Origin: Streptococcus sanguinis
GTDB lineage: Bacteria; Bacillota; Bacilli; Lactobacillales; Streptococcaceae
DNA length: 64,000 nucleotides
Assembly (NCBI RefSeq): GCF_900635155.1
Contig: NZ_LR134002.1
Coordinates: forward strand, 620,001-684,000
Direction of reading: 5' to 3'
Shown here one piece after another: positions 52,698 to 60,657 of the stretch. The notes beneath the pieces were generated by a model that was not told the DNA's origin, ran no database searches, and saw only the letters and a program-made list of their open reading frames with translations. The translations under genes were made by a program, and so were the position numbers. Every line of letters begins with the position of its first letter. Positions within the stretch are counted from its first letter, which is position 1.

Positions 52698-54690
52698 ACT
52701 GGCTTTGTCCAATCTGGTTAAAAATCGCAGTTTGTATTATCCATTTGCTTTGGCGACGGTACTTGCAACAGCGATTTTGTATAGTTTTATCTCACTGGCT
52801 CATAGCCCCAACATGGAGACCTCTTATGGCGGTGCAGCTGCTCGCATGACCTTGCAGTTTGGTATCCATGTCATTCAGATTGCCGTCCTTATCCTTATCA
52901 CCTATGCTAATAGCTTCGTTATGAAAAACCGCTCCCGAGAGTTGGGAGTCTATAGTCTACTGGGCATGGAGAAAAAGCATCTGCTAGTCATGACCTTCTT
53001 TGAACTCTGTGTCTTTTATCTACTTACAGTTGGTCTGGGTATCTTGTCTGGCCTAGCTTTAGATAAGATGCTCTACGCAGTCCTTTTGAAATTGATGGGA
53101 ATGCCGGCAGTTCTTGCCTCGACCTTCCAATGGAAGAACGCCTGGATGACTCTAGCTAGTCTGGGTGTCGCTTTTGCGGTGATTTTGTTGCTCAACTCTA
53201 CGCGTCTTCTACGCTATAGCTCTCTTAACCTAATGAAGGAAAAGAAAGCAGGCGAGAAGAAAGGACGCTTCCTTTTTCTGCAAACCTTGCTGGGTCTCCT
53301 GCTCATGGGTGTGGCTTATTATATGGCTTTGACCGTTACCAAGCCTGTCGCTGCTATCGGCAATTTCTTTATAGCCGTGATCATGGTTATCCTAGCAACC
53401 TATCTGCTTTTTAATGCAGGTTCAATTACACTATTGAAATTTCTCAAAAAGCGCAAAGGTTACTACTATAAAACGCAGAATTTCATTTCTGTTTCCAATC
53501 TTATCTCGCGGATGCGTAAAAATGCAGCAGGATTGGCAACTATCTCCATTCTATCTACCATGCTCTTAGTGACTCTGGTTGGTACAATCAATATCTATGT
53601 TGGAGGTCAGGATTATATTACTACCTTGCATCCAAAGGATTACAATGTCAGCGTCGTCTTGCCGAAATCGACCGATCAGAAGGAGGCTCTGTTGGACAAG
53701 GTCCAGCAAGTAGCTCAGGACTCAGGTCTGAAGAAGCCAAGCTATACTACCTATCTCTACCAATCAGCCTTCGTCACGAAACTGGCTGGTAATGATGTGA
53801 CAGTTCCAATGCAAAGAGAGCTAGAGTCAGATACAAGTATCTTGACCAAGTCTGCCGGCACGATTACAGTTATCAATCGTCAGGATTATGAAAAAATGAC
53901 AGGGGAAAAGATAGACCTGGCAGACGATGAAACTCTTGTCTATGGAAAAAATATTTCCTTAAATAAGGACAAGCCACTCCGAGTGAATGGTAAGGACTGG
54001 AAGATTAAGCAGCTTTTATCGTCGAATTTCACGCATGGGGAAATCCCTAATCCGAACGATGTGACCATGGAACAGGGGCTCTATATGGTGGTCAATGATG
54101 TCAAAGAGGTTAATCTCGATGTGGATCATTACTACTACATTGGAGTTGCTTCAGAGACTAAGGGCAGTAAAAAGTTTGTAGAGCAAGTCCAACTGGGGTT
54201 GAGGGACACTTTGGATCAGGAACAAGCTCAAGATGGTAGCTTCGCAATGGCTAGTGACCGTTATAGTGCAGAAAAGAGCTATCAAGAACTTACTGGAACC
54301 TTGCTCTTCATCGGTGTCTTCCTCTCCGTTATCTTCCTTCTAGGAGCTGTTCTCGTGATTTACTACAAGCAAATCTCTGAAGGATATGAAGATCGCGATG
54401 GCTTTATCATCTTGCAAAAAGTTGGTTTAGATGAAAAGCAGACTAGAAGTACCATTCGCAAGCAGATTTTGACTGTTTTCTTCCTACCTCTCATCTTTGC
54501 TTTTCTACATGTAGCAGCGGTCTTTCACATGTTGCGCTTGATAGTTGCCCTACTAGGTGTGACCAATCTTCCTCTTTTGATTCAGACAACACTTGCAACT
54601 TGCGGTGTCTTCCTCCTGACCTATATTCTGGTCTTTCTTCTGACTTCACGCAGTTACCGCAAGATTGTCGCCGCTAATAAACTTCCCTGA
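52678..54690 (+). CDS. BceB-type FtsX-like permease
   Basis: 670 residues. About ten membrane segments with a large extracellular domain (about residues 300-520) between segments 7 and 8, the BceB hallmark, which binds the peptide antibiotic complex and signals to the kinase. N-terminal FKLTSKLALSNLVKNRSLYY is typical. The start is inside the end of the ATPase gene. A terminator follows directly. Confidence 0.87.
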   Translation: MFKLTSKLALSNLVKNRSLYYPFALATVLATAILYSFISLAHSPNMETSYGGAAARMTLQFGIHVIQIAVLILITYANSFVMKNRSRELGVYSLLGMEKKHLLVMTFFELCVFYLLTVGLGILSGLALDKMLYAVLLKLMGMPAVLASTFQWKNAWMTLASLGVAFAVILLLNSTRLLRYSSLNLMKEKKAGEKKGRFLFLQTLLGLLLMGVAYYMALTVTKPVAAIGNFFIAVIMVILATYLLFNAGSITLLKFLKKRKGYYYKTQNFISVSNLISRMRKNAAGLATISILSTMLLVTLVGTINIYVGGQDYITTLHPKDYNVSVVLPKSTDQKEALLDKVQQVAQDSGLKKPSYTTYLYQSAFVTKLAGNDVTVPMQRELESDTSILTKSAGTITVINRQDYEKMTGEKIDLADDETLVYGKNISLNKDKPLRVNGKDWKIKQLLSSNFTHGEIPNPNDVTMEQGLYMVVNDVKEVNLDVDHYYYIGVASETKGSKKFVEQVQLGLRDTLDQEQAQDGSFAMASDRYSAEKSYQELTGTLLFIGVFLSVIFLLGAVLVIYYKQISEGYEDRDGFIILQKVGLDEKQTRSTIRKQILTVFFLPLIFAFLHVAAVFHMLRLIVALLGVTNLPLLIQTTLATCGVFLLTYILVFLLTSRSYRKIVAANKLP

Positions 54691-54712
54691 CCGAATGGTC
54701 GGGGATTTTTTG
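54685..54712 (+). terminator. Terminator after the BceB-type gene
   Basis: CCCTGACC-GAAT-GGTCGGGG followed by ATTTTTT; overlaps the stop codon. Confidence 0.85.
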
Positions 54713-54786
54713 ACGTCTGGATTTTCACCTCTCATCTCCTTGATTTTACCGCTTGTCCAAAAAGCTGAGATTTTTCAAAAAAGACT

Positions 54787-54795
54787 TGCTATCAT
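54787..54795 (+). promoter_or_regulatory. Extended -10 of the ABC-2/LytTR operon
   Basis: TGCTATCAT about 30 bases before the start codon; no clear -35. Confidence 0.5.
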
Positions 54796-54827
54796 AGTCT
54801 CAGAAGTTAAGGACAGGAGAAAAGATC

Positions 54828-55694
54828 ATGTTAGTAGAAACAAAAAATCTAAGCAAGGTTTATGGCGATAAGGTGGCTGTCAATGATCTGAATATTCAGA
54901 TTGAGAGAGGCAGTTTTACAGCTATTCTAGGCCCTAATGGTGCAGGAAAATCGACAACTATTCAGATGCTGATAGGGCTCTTGCAGCCGACATCCGGGCA
55001 GATTTGCTATGCTGAAAAGCCTAGGCTGGGTGTGGTTTTCCAAAACAGTGTATTGGACGACCGGCTGACGGTTTTGGAAAATCTGACCATCAGAGCCAAG
55101 CAGTACAAGGAGATGCCGGCAGGTAGAATCGATCGCTTGGTCTCTCAGCTGGGATTATCAGCCTTTGCCAAGCAGCCTTATGGGACACTGTCCGGTGGTC
55201 AAAAGCGTCGGGTGGACATTGCGCGAGCCCTACTCAATAGTCCCGACCTGCTCTTTCTGGATGAGCCGACCACAGGCTTGGACATTCAGACTCGGGAGAG
55301 TATTTGGAGTTTGCTCAAGCAAATTCAGAAAGAAGAGCAGATGACCATTGTCTTGACAACCCACTATCTCAATGAAGCTGATGATGCGGATAAGATCTAT
55401 ATCGTAGACCATGGTCAGGTCATTGCCCAAGGCTCTGCAGACCAGATTAAGGGAAACTATGCCCGTAATGCCTTACGGATTTTGAGTCAAGACTCAGTAG
55501 GTTTAGAGAAAAGTTTGCCAAGAGGCTGCGCTTGGGAGCAAGTCAAGGTGGGAGAATTTATCCTCCACCCTAAAACGACTCAAGAAGCACTGACCTTATT
55601 GGCTCAGGCTGGTCCCTATATCGAACAATTTGAATTTCAACCCGGAACCATGGACGATGCCTTTATGGCACTGACAGGAAGAGAGGTACGCTAA
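54828..55694 (+). CDS. ABC-2 type exporter ATPase
   Basis: 288 residues. Walker A GPNGAGKSTTI, signature LSGGQKRRVDIARAL, Walker B DLLFLDEPTTGLD; C-terminal accessory part (about 220-288). Drug/peptide exporter group (CcmA/NatA-like). One base separates it from the permease gene. First of four genes that include a LytTR regulator and a DUF3021 protein. Confidence 0.87.
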   Translation: MLVETKNLSKVYGDKVAVNDLNIQIERGSFTAILGPNGAGKSTTIQMLIGLLQPTSGQICYAEKPRLGVVFQNSVLDDRLTVLENLTIRAKQYKEMPAGRIDRLVSQLGLSAFAKQPYGTLSGGQKRRVDIARALLNSPDLLFLDEPTTGLDIQTRESIWSLLKQIQKEEQMTIVLTTHYLNEADDADKIYIVDHGQVIAQGSADQIKGNYARNALRILSQDSVGLEKSLPRGCAWEQVKVGEFILHPKTTQEALTLLAQAGPYIEQFEFQPGTMDDAFMALTGREVR

Positions 55695-55695
55695 T

Positions 55696-56541
55696 ATGCT
55701 CGCTTTGATAAAACGTAATTTTTTACTTTATTTCCGAAACCGCAGTGGGGTAATTTTGTCCCTCTTCGGAGCGATTATTCCCTTTGTGCTTTATATCGTT
55801 TTTTTGAAAAATAATTACAAAGCTCATTCCAGCCAGCTGATGGACTTGTGGCTGATTGGCGGTGTATTGGCAGTTACAGGATTAACGACCACATTGGCAG
55901 CTTTCTCTCGGCAGGTCGAAGACCGGGAGCGGAAGGTGACAGACGACCTCTTTATCACAGACTTGGGACCATGGGGATTGCAGCTTAGTTATCTTGTCAG
56001 CTCTGTTATTATCGGCTTTTTGATGCAGGTCATTATGTTTGCCTTTATGCTCAGCTATTTTACGCTGGAGGATAAAGTTTCCTTTGAATGGGGGAGTCTT
56101 CCTTACCTGATGTTTCTGATGCTCTTGAACAGTCTCTTAGCCACACTGATAAATGCTCTGATTGTTCAATGTTTCAAATCAGTGGATAGTCTGGGGAAAT
56201 TGGCGACAGTAGTCGGAGCTACATCTGGTTTTCTAGTGGGAACCTATATCCCCATTGGAACCTTGCCGAATATGGCACAAAATCTAATGAAGCTTACGCC
56301 TTCTAACTATATGGCCTCTCTTTTCAGACAGGTTCTCATGAAGGAAAGTCTAGCAGATACTTTTGCCAATAACAGCCAGCCGCAAGCAGCTTTCGAAAAA
56401 ACAATGGGAATTCGCATTGAATGGCAGGAGCTCTTGACAAGGACAGAAACTTTCTATATAGTTGGAATAGTTTTAGTTGCAATAGCGCTTATTTGGATGG
56501 TGCAAAATATGATTGCCATCCGCCGGCTGAAACTACAATAG
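55696..56541 (+). CDS. ABC-2 type exporter permease
   Basis: 281 residues, six membrane segments. RNFLLYFRNRSGVILSLFGA opening and LPNMAQNLMKLTPSNYM before the last third are typical of ABC-2 permeases for drugs or peptides. Pairs with the preceding ATPase; substrate unknown. Confidence 0.82.
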   Translation: MLALIKRNFLLYFRNRSGVILSLFGAIIPFVLYIVFLKNNYKAHSSQLMDLWLIGGVLAVTGLTTTLAAFSRQVEDRERKVTDDLFITDLGPWGLQLSYLVSSVIIGFLMQVIMFAFMLSYFTLEDKVSFEWGSLPYLMFLMLLNSLLATLINALIVQCFKSVDSLGKLATVVGATSGFLVGTYIPIGTLPNMAQNLMKLTPSNYMASLFRQVLMKESLADTFANNSQPQAAFEKTMGIRIEWQELLTRTETFYIVGIVLVAIALIWMVQNMIAIRRLKLQ

Positions 56542-56563
56542 AATGTGAATAGGGAGCTTCCTC

Positions 56564-57019
56564 TTGCAAGCAAAATTTGAAACAGATCCAACCATTTCAT
56601 CTCAGGATCCGCTGGTTGTGGTCAAGGCAGACCAGCTAGCGGCTGAAGCCAAGGCTATCTTAGATTATTTAGAGCAGTACAAGGCTGGGCCAAGTGGTGT
56701 CCTGCCTATCAAGTCGGACGATAAGCTTATCATGCTGAAGACTGAAGATATTATCCTAGCAGACATCAACCAGACAACTTTGATGATTTACAGCAGAGAA
56801 GGCATTTACCAGACGACAGAGACCTTGACTCGCTTTCAGCAGCGGATTAGCAGCTCGAACTTTATCCAGGTTTCCCGGCATGCTGTCATCAATATTGACC
56901 ATCTGGAGTCTTTGTCTGACAGTTTTTCTGGCAATATGACGGCCAAGCTGACCAATCAAATCAAGACCGAAGTCAGCCGTCGTTATGTCAAACTCTTGAT
57001 GGAATATCTGGGAATCTAG
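56564..57019 (+). CDS. LytTR DNA-binding regulator without receiver domain
   Basis: 151 residues from a TTG codon eight bases after AGGGAG. The C-terminal LytTR domain (about 48-148) has KSDDKLIMLKTEDIILADI, FIQVSRHAVINIDHLESL and VSRRYVKLLMEYL; there is no phospho-receiver. With the following DUF3021 membrane protein this is the layout of LytTR regulatory systems, in which a membrane partner restrains the regulator. Confidence 0.85.
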   Translation: MQAKFETDPTISSQDPLVVVKADQLAAEAKAILDYLEQYKAGPSGVLPIKSDDKLIMLKTEDIILADINQTTLMIYSREGIYQTTETLTRFQQRISSSNFIQVSRHAVINIDHLESLSDSFSGNMTAKLTNQIKTEVSRRYVKLLMEYLGI

Positions 57020-57029
57020 GAGGTAAGTG

Positions 57030-57446
57030 ATGAGTATAAAAAAATGTCTACACGCTATATTAATGGGCATCCAGACAGGGAGTGCAGTCTATCTGATTGT
57101 CCTTGCCCTCTCTATTCAAAAAAATCCGCCCACAACAAGTAATATCATCAGTGTCATGGTGATGAGCGGTTTGATTGGGATCATCAGCTCAATGTTAAAA
57201 ACTCTTGAAGACCGATTCTCTTTTTCAGTCTCGGTTTTGCTGCATTTTGCTGCGGTCGCAGTCTTGGCATGCTGCTTCATGGTCTACAATAACTGGGGAT
57301 TTTTAATTGCCAACTGGCATTTCTGGCTGGATTTTATTCTGATTTATCTCTTTTTATGGCTCTTTCATTACTTGGATACAAATCTTAAGACCAAGAAGAT
57401 TAACAGCGCCTTGGCTAAGCGCAGAAAGGAAAAAGAAGGCAAGTAA
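57030..57446 (+). CDS. DUF3021 membrane protein
   Basis: 138 residues, four membrane segments and a Lys/Arg-rich C-terminus (LAKRRKEKEGK). The ATG at 57030 is six bases after a perfect AGGAGG overlapping the LytTR stop; a GTG at 57027 is less likely. Fits DUF3021, found next to LytTR genes and in the S. mutans HdrM/BrsM type of antagonist. Probably inhibits the LytTR protein until an unknown membrane signal arrives. Confidence 0.8.
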   Translation: MSIKKCLHAILMGIQTGSAVYLIVLALSIQKNPPTTSNIISVMVMSGLIGIISSMLKTLEDRFSFSVSVLLHFAAVAVLACCFMVYNNWGFLIANWHFWLDFILIYLFLWLFHYLDTNLKTKKINSALAKRRKEKEGK

Positions 57447-57488
57447 CTTGCTGAAAAACGTTCTGACAAGCATATCATAAAAATAAAT

Positions 57489-57562
57489 GGAGCTGGATTG
57501 TATCCTGCTCCTGTCTTTTTGTATCTAAAAAACTCAAGCTAGATTTTCTAGCTTGAGTTTTA
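57489..57562. terminator. Two terminator hairpins after the DUF3021 gene
   Basis: GGAGCTGGA/TCCTGCTCC then T5 (57489-57520), and AAAACTCAAGCTAGA/TCTAGCTTGAGTTTT (about 57528-57562), the latter usable in both directions. Confidence 0.8.
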
Positions 57563-57569
57563 TGTGCTA

Positions 57570-58523
57570 TTACACTCCCAATCGGATATGAGGGAAGTGG
57601 TTGTAAAGATAGTCAAAGGTTGACTGGAGTTTAGTGTCTGTTGTTTTACCAATGTTCTTAATGGGCATTTGGTATTTCTTTTGATTGTTTCTAACAGCAA
57701 CTAAGGTTGAGTTTCTGTTTGAAGCAACGAAGCCGCGATGCATGGTGAGAATGTGGTGGTAGAGATGGACGACCTGTTTGAGATCAATTGCCTTGAAACC
57801 TCGATAGTAGGTAATGAGATGGTCTTTATAAACAGCAATTTTCAGCACATCATCGTGGAAAGATGCTTGCTCCAGCAGGATATTGAGATTGTCCTTGGCC
57901 TCTGGATAGGCTGCATAGATTTCTTCGTAGGCAGCGATATTTTTCTTGCGGCCGATAATTCCTATAACGACAAAGAAAACACAGAGTCCAATCAAAAACA
58001 GAATGTAGAACATGAATGCAAGATTGTCAGATTCAAATTCAGTGATAGAGATATAGGAGCTGCTTGACATTACTGTGATGACTTCGGGATTGTCTGCTAG
58101 GAGACCGCGAACGAGGCTGCCATAATTAGAGATATATCCCTGATTTTTTTTAGGGGAGTTAGCATTAACATAGGAGCCAACGATTCGGACAGGATTTTTT
58201 TCCAGCTCGCCCTTTTTCTCTTTTTCCAAGAGCTGGGCAATCTGCTTGTCCCCTTTTTTAGCCTGCAGACCAACATATCCGTCTTGGTAGGCAACCAGCC
58301 AAACTTGAGTATTATCTTCTACTTCAATCAGGGCCTCTGGGAAAATATATGACACTTCAGCATAGACTGCTGAATCTGCTCCCGACTCGCTATTTCGGTC
58401 ATAGGCGGTCTTGGTGTTGACCTTTTGGTATTGGATAAAGCCCATTACTGCAGCAACAACTAGAAAAATAAGAGAAATTACCAGTAGGGCGATGATACCC
58501 TGGTTTCGTCTTTCCTTGAGCAT
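57570..58523 (-). CDS. Membrane protein of unknown function
   Basis: 317 residues: membrane segment at about 10-32, an extracellular region (about 33-165), a second segment at about 168-195, then a cytoplasmic domain of about 120 residues ending in FDYLYNHFPHIRLGV. The cytoplasmic part resembles a PH-like/YcxB-type beta fold (DHLITYYRGFKAIDLKQVVH, KYQMPIKNIGKT), but this is a guess. No family named with confidence. Ribosome binding site GGAGG. Divergent from tetR. Confidence 0.5.
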   Translation of the reverse strand: MLKERRNQGIIALLVISLIFLVVAAVMGFIQYQKVNTKTAYDRNSESGADSAVYAEVSYIFPEALIEVEDNTQVWLVAYQDGYVGLQAKKGDKQIAQLLEKEKKGELEKNPVRIVGSYVNANSPKKNQGYISNYGSLVRGLLADNPEVITVMSSSSYISITEFESDNLAFMFYILFLIGLCVFFVVIGIIGRKKNIAAYEEIYAAYPEAKDNLNILLEQASFHDDVLKIAVYKDHLITYYRGFKAIDLKQVVHLYHHILTMHRGFVASNRNSTLVAVRNNQKKYQMPIKNIGKTTDTKLQSTFDYLYNHFPHIRLGV

Positions 58524-58601
58524 AGCTCAACCTCCAAAATATAATCTAAAAAAATAATTTGATTAGCAAACTATCTTTTTTGTATAGTATAGCATAAATG
58601 C

Positions 58602-58658
58602 TTGACAAGTGGCAAGATTGTGTTAAAATATGAATGAACACAAAATATAATTCATTCA
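58602..58658 (+). promoter_or_regulatory. tetR promoter with operator O1
   Basis: TTGACA (58602-58607), 16 bases, extended TGTTAAAAT ending 58629, then TGAATGAA (58631-58638) and TTCATTCA (58651-58658), an inverted repeat with a 12-base spacer starting two bases after the -10. Placement is typical of TetR self-repression. Confidence 0.85.
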
Positions 58659-58674
58659 CAAAAGAGGCGTGGAA

Positions 58675-59241
58675 ATGGATAAAAAAAATGAGCTCCTGGC
58701 TGCGGCTAGAGAAGTCTTTGCAGAAAAAGGCTATAAGGCAGCTGGAATTTCTGATATTGCCAAGAGAAGCCAGATGGCTGTCGGATCTTTTTACAAGTAT
58801 TATGAGTCCAAGGAAGCTATCTTCTTGGAGGTTTATGTAACTGAAAATAGCCGTATACGTGAGGGAATCATGCAAAGCGTAGACTGGCAGGGCGAGCCCG
58901 AGGCAATCATTGAACAGCTTTTTGCAGTCACTTTTGAATTGATTTCGCCCAATAAAATTCTGGCTGAGTGGAACAAGCCGGGCATTTCTCAGATTCTGCA
59001 CGATTACTATAATCAGGATTCCGGCCGAGCGTCCAATGCCTTTCATCAGTTTCTGATTCAGACCTTCAGCCAGCGCTTGCAGGAAGAGGGCTTTTCGAAA
59101 GAGAAAATAGCTGAGATCATGAAGGTTTATGACTTGATTTACTACATAGACATGCATGTCACGGAGCAGGAATTTTCAGGCTACTTCGATAGTCTTGAGA
59201 CTTTAGTGAAATATTTTGTTAAGGGGATTTTTTCCAAATAG
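58675..59241 (+). CDS. TetR/AcrR-family transcriptional regulator
   Basis: 188 residues from ATG 58675 (AGAGG seven bases upstream; the in-frame GTG at 58669 is less likely). N-terminal helix-turn-helix AAREVFAEKGYKAAGISDIA and MAVGSFYKYYESKEAIFLEV; C-terminal ligand-binding helices. Controls itself through O1 and, from the repeated operators downstream, very likely the following membrane protein/NrdI-like/lipoprotein genes. Inducer unknown. Confidence 0.85.
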   Translation: MDKKNELLAAAREVFAEKGYKAAGISDIAKRSQMAVGSFYKYYESKEAIFLEVYVTENSRIREGIMQSVDWQGEPEAIIEQLFAVTFELISPNKILAEWNKPGISQILHDYYNQDSGRASNAFHQFLIQTFSQRLQEEGFSKEKIAEIMKVYDLIYYIDMHVTEQEFSGYFDSLETLVKYFVKGIFSK

Positions 59242-59269
59242 AGGAAATTCCTTTTCTTAGAAATAGGTG

Positions 59270-59297
59270 TGAATGAATTTTTGAAGTTATTCATTCA
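59270..59297 (+). promoter_or_regulatory. TetR operator O2
   Basis: TGAATGAA-N12-TTCATTCA, identical arms and spacing to O1. It is followed by an 11-base Shine-Dalgarno match (AAGGAGGTGAT, 59304-59314) and a 13-codon ORF. Confidence 0.75.
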
Positions 59298-59319
59298 TAA
59301 ACGAAGGAGGTGATGGGTT

Positions 59320-59361
59320 ATGTCCTGTGATTCGGAAATGGAAAGCAACTTAATTAGATAA
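59320..59361 (+). CDS. Candidate 13-residue ORF between TetR operators
   Basis: ATG at 59320 encodes MSCDSEMESNLIR, nine bases after an extended AAGGAGGTGAT Shine-Dalgarno. Not recognised. The strength of the Shine-Dalgarno is the main argument that it is translated; it may be a leader or a remnant. Confidence 0.3.
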   Translation: MSCDSEMESNLIR

Positions 59362-59385
59362 AGTGGAATATTTTTTAGAAGGCTT

Positions 59386-59413
59386 TGAATGAATATTTGG
59401 AAATGTTCATTCA
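59386..59413 (+). promoter_or_regulatory. TetR operator O3
   Basis: Third TGAATGAA-N12-TTCATTCA, 22 bases before the start of the small membrane protein gene, so it should block or sit in its promoter region. Confidence 0.75.
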
Positions 59414-59435
59414 AAAGCAGAAAGTGAGGAAAAGA

Positions 59436-59783
59436 ATGAATAAGCAAGGAGGATTTGCCATGAGCGGATTGGCTATTTTGGGTATCTGTATGGTGCTGAT
59501 TGGTCTTTTGACCATTGGCTATGGCGGTGTAACAGTTGGTTTTAGTTTGAGTGTGGATTTTCAGTCATTTTTAGTCGGAGGTCTCATCATTGTCCTAATC
59601 GGAGCAGCTTTGATTCCGGGCTTGCCGGCAGTTGCTAAGCTGACGGCACTGGCTTTGACAACTTTGTCATTGCTGATGTACATTCACATGATGCCAGATT
59701 TAGAGTTCATGCTTATGCTCATCTCAGATGTCGTGGTTTTAGGCTTTGTGGCTTGGTTTGCTATCCTTTTTTTAAGAAAATAG
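59436..59783 (+). CDS. Small membrane protein under TetR control
   Basis: 115 residues with four hydrophobic segments and a very short N-terminus (MNKQGGFAMSGLAIL). The longer ORF from 59385 would begin inside operator O3, so the start at 59436 after GAGGA is preferred. No family recognised. Followed directly by the NrdI-like gene. Confidence 0.65.
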   Translation: MNKQGGFAMSGLAILGICMVLIGLLTIGYGGVTVGFSLSVDFQSFLVGGLIIVLIGAALIPGLPAVAKLTALALTTLSLLMYIHMMPDLEFMLMLISDVVVLGFVAWFAILFLRK

Positions 59784-59792
59784 GTGATGAAA

Positions 59793-60140
59793 ATGATTGT
59801 AGTTTATGATTCAAATACTGGTGTTGGAAAACGATTTGCAGAATCACTGGGCTATCCGACCCAGACCATCAAGGAGAAACTTGAAGAGCCCTGTATTCTC
59901 ATTACTCGAAATGCTGGTGCTGGGAAAATTCCATGGTCTACCAAACGCTTTATCAAGAAACATCCTGGGCTGATTAAAGGTTTTGTTAACAATGGTGACT
60001 CTGTTAAACATGGTCGGACTTTCTGCGGGGCGACTGCCTTGATTATCGAAAAATATGGGCTCCAGCATATCTGCGATATTGACCAAGGCGGTAGTCCAGA
60101 AGATGTCAAGACTGTGCAGGCATTTTTGGCGGAGTGCTAG
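59793..60140 (+). CDS. NrdI-family flavodoxin-like protein, copy 2
   Basis: 115 residues from ATG 59793, placed six bases after AGGTG; alternative starts at 59784 (GTG) and 59787 (ATG) add two or three residues. YDSNTGVGKRFAESLG, TRNAGAGKIPWSTKRF and FVNNGDSVKHGRTFCGAT mirror copy 1. Flavin-binding is expected by family. No class Ib reductase genes nearby, so it may serve another redox task under TetR control. Confidence 0.75.
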   Translation: MIVVYDSNTGVGKRFAESLGYPTQTIKEKLEEPCILITRNAGAGKIPWSTKRFIKKHPGLIKGFVNNGDSVKHGRTFCGATALIIEKYGLQHICDIDQGGSPEDVKTVQAFLAEC

Positions 60141-60173
60141 TCTCATCAAGTTTCGCATAAATGGAGGACTCGT

Positions 60174-60359
60174 ATGTCTAGGTTCAAGAAAATTGGGAGC
60201 TTGTTTCTGGCTCTGATTTCTGTCTTTATCTTAACGGCCTGCGGGCATACACAGAAAGAGCCCGACACTTCAGATGAGACGGAAAGAAATTCTTCCAAAC
60301 AAGAAGAAATACATCAGAATCAAGTAGATGCAACTTCCAGTGCGTCACAGAAAGATTGA
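60174..60359 (+). CDS. Small surface lipoprotein
   Basis: 61 residues: signal with lipobox LTACGHT (Cys at about 23), then a short, acidic, Ser/Gln-rich mature part that looks disordered (EPDTSDETERNSSKQEEIHQ). GGAGG six bases before the ATG. Last gene of the TetR-controlled cassette; such tiny lipoproteins often serve as sacrificial or signal-derived peptides. Function unknown. Confidence 0.65.
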   Translation: MSRFKKIGSLFLALISVFILTACGHTQKEPDTSDETERNSSKQEEIHQNQVDATSSASQKD

Positions 60360-60657
60360 CTTTTTGGTCAAAATAGAAGAGCTGAATTTGTTCAATTATT
60401 TCAGCTTATCTATTCATTATTTGGCCTGTTTTGCTTACCATAAAGGAGAGAGAAGACTAACATCTTCTTTCTCCTTTTTATGATAAAACCCTGTGAGCAT
60501 TCCTATAGTTTTTTAATAGCCAATATGGTACAATGAATTAGTATTGTCTTTCCAGTGTTTGTCAAAAAGGCAGAAGAACATGAAAAGAGCGTGTTCAACT
60601 GGCTTGTCAATACGCTGTACTTTTAAACAAATTTTACTTGTGAGAAAGGAAGATTGC
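60360..60657 (+). other. Region between the small lipoprotein and adhesin genes
   Basis: No gene seen. AAAGGAGA...AGAAGA/TCTTCT...TCTCCTTT with T5 (60442-60480) is a terminator. TGGTACAAT (60526-60534) is an extended -10 for the adhesin, which leaves a leader of about 118 bases with no recognised riboswitch. Confidence 0.6.

Noticed and set aside
54665..54871. 68-residue ORF between the BceB-type and ABC-2 genes
   Set aside because: It reads through the terminator hairpin and the next promoter, and overlaps two real genes; no ribosome binding site.
59385..59435. Longer N-terminus for the TetR-controlled membrane protein
   Set aside because: It would lie inside operator O3 and has no ribosome binding site; GAGGA precedes 59436.
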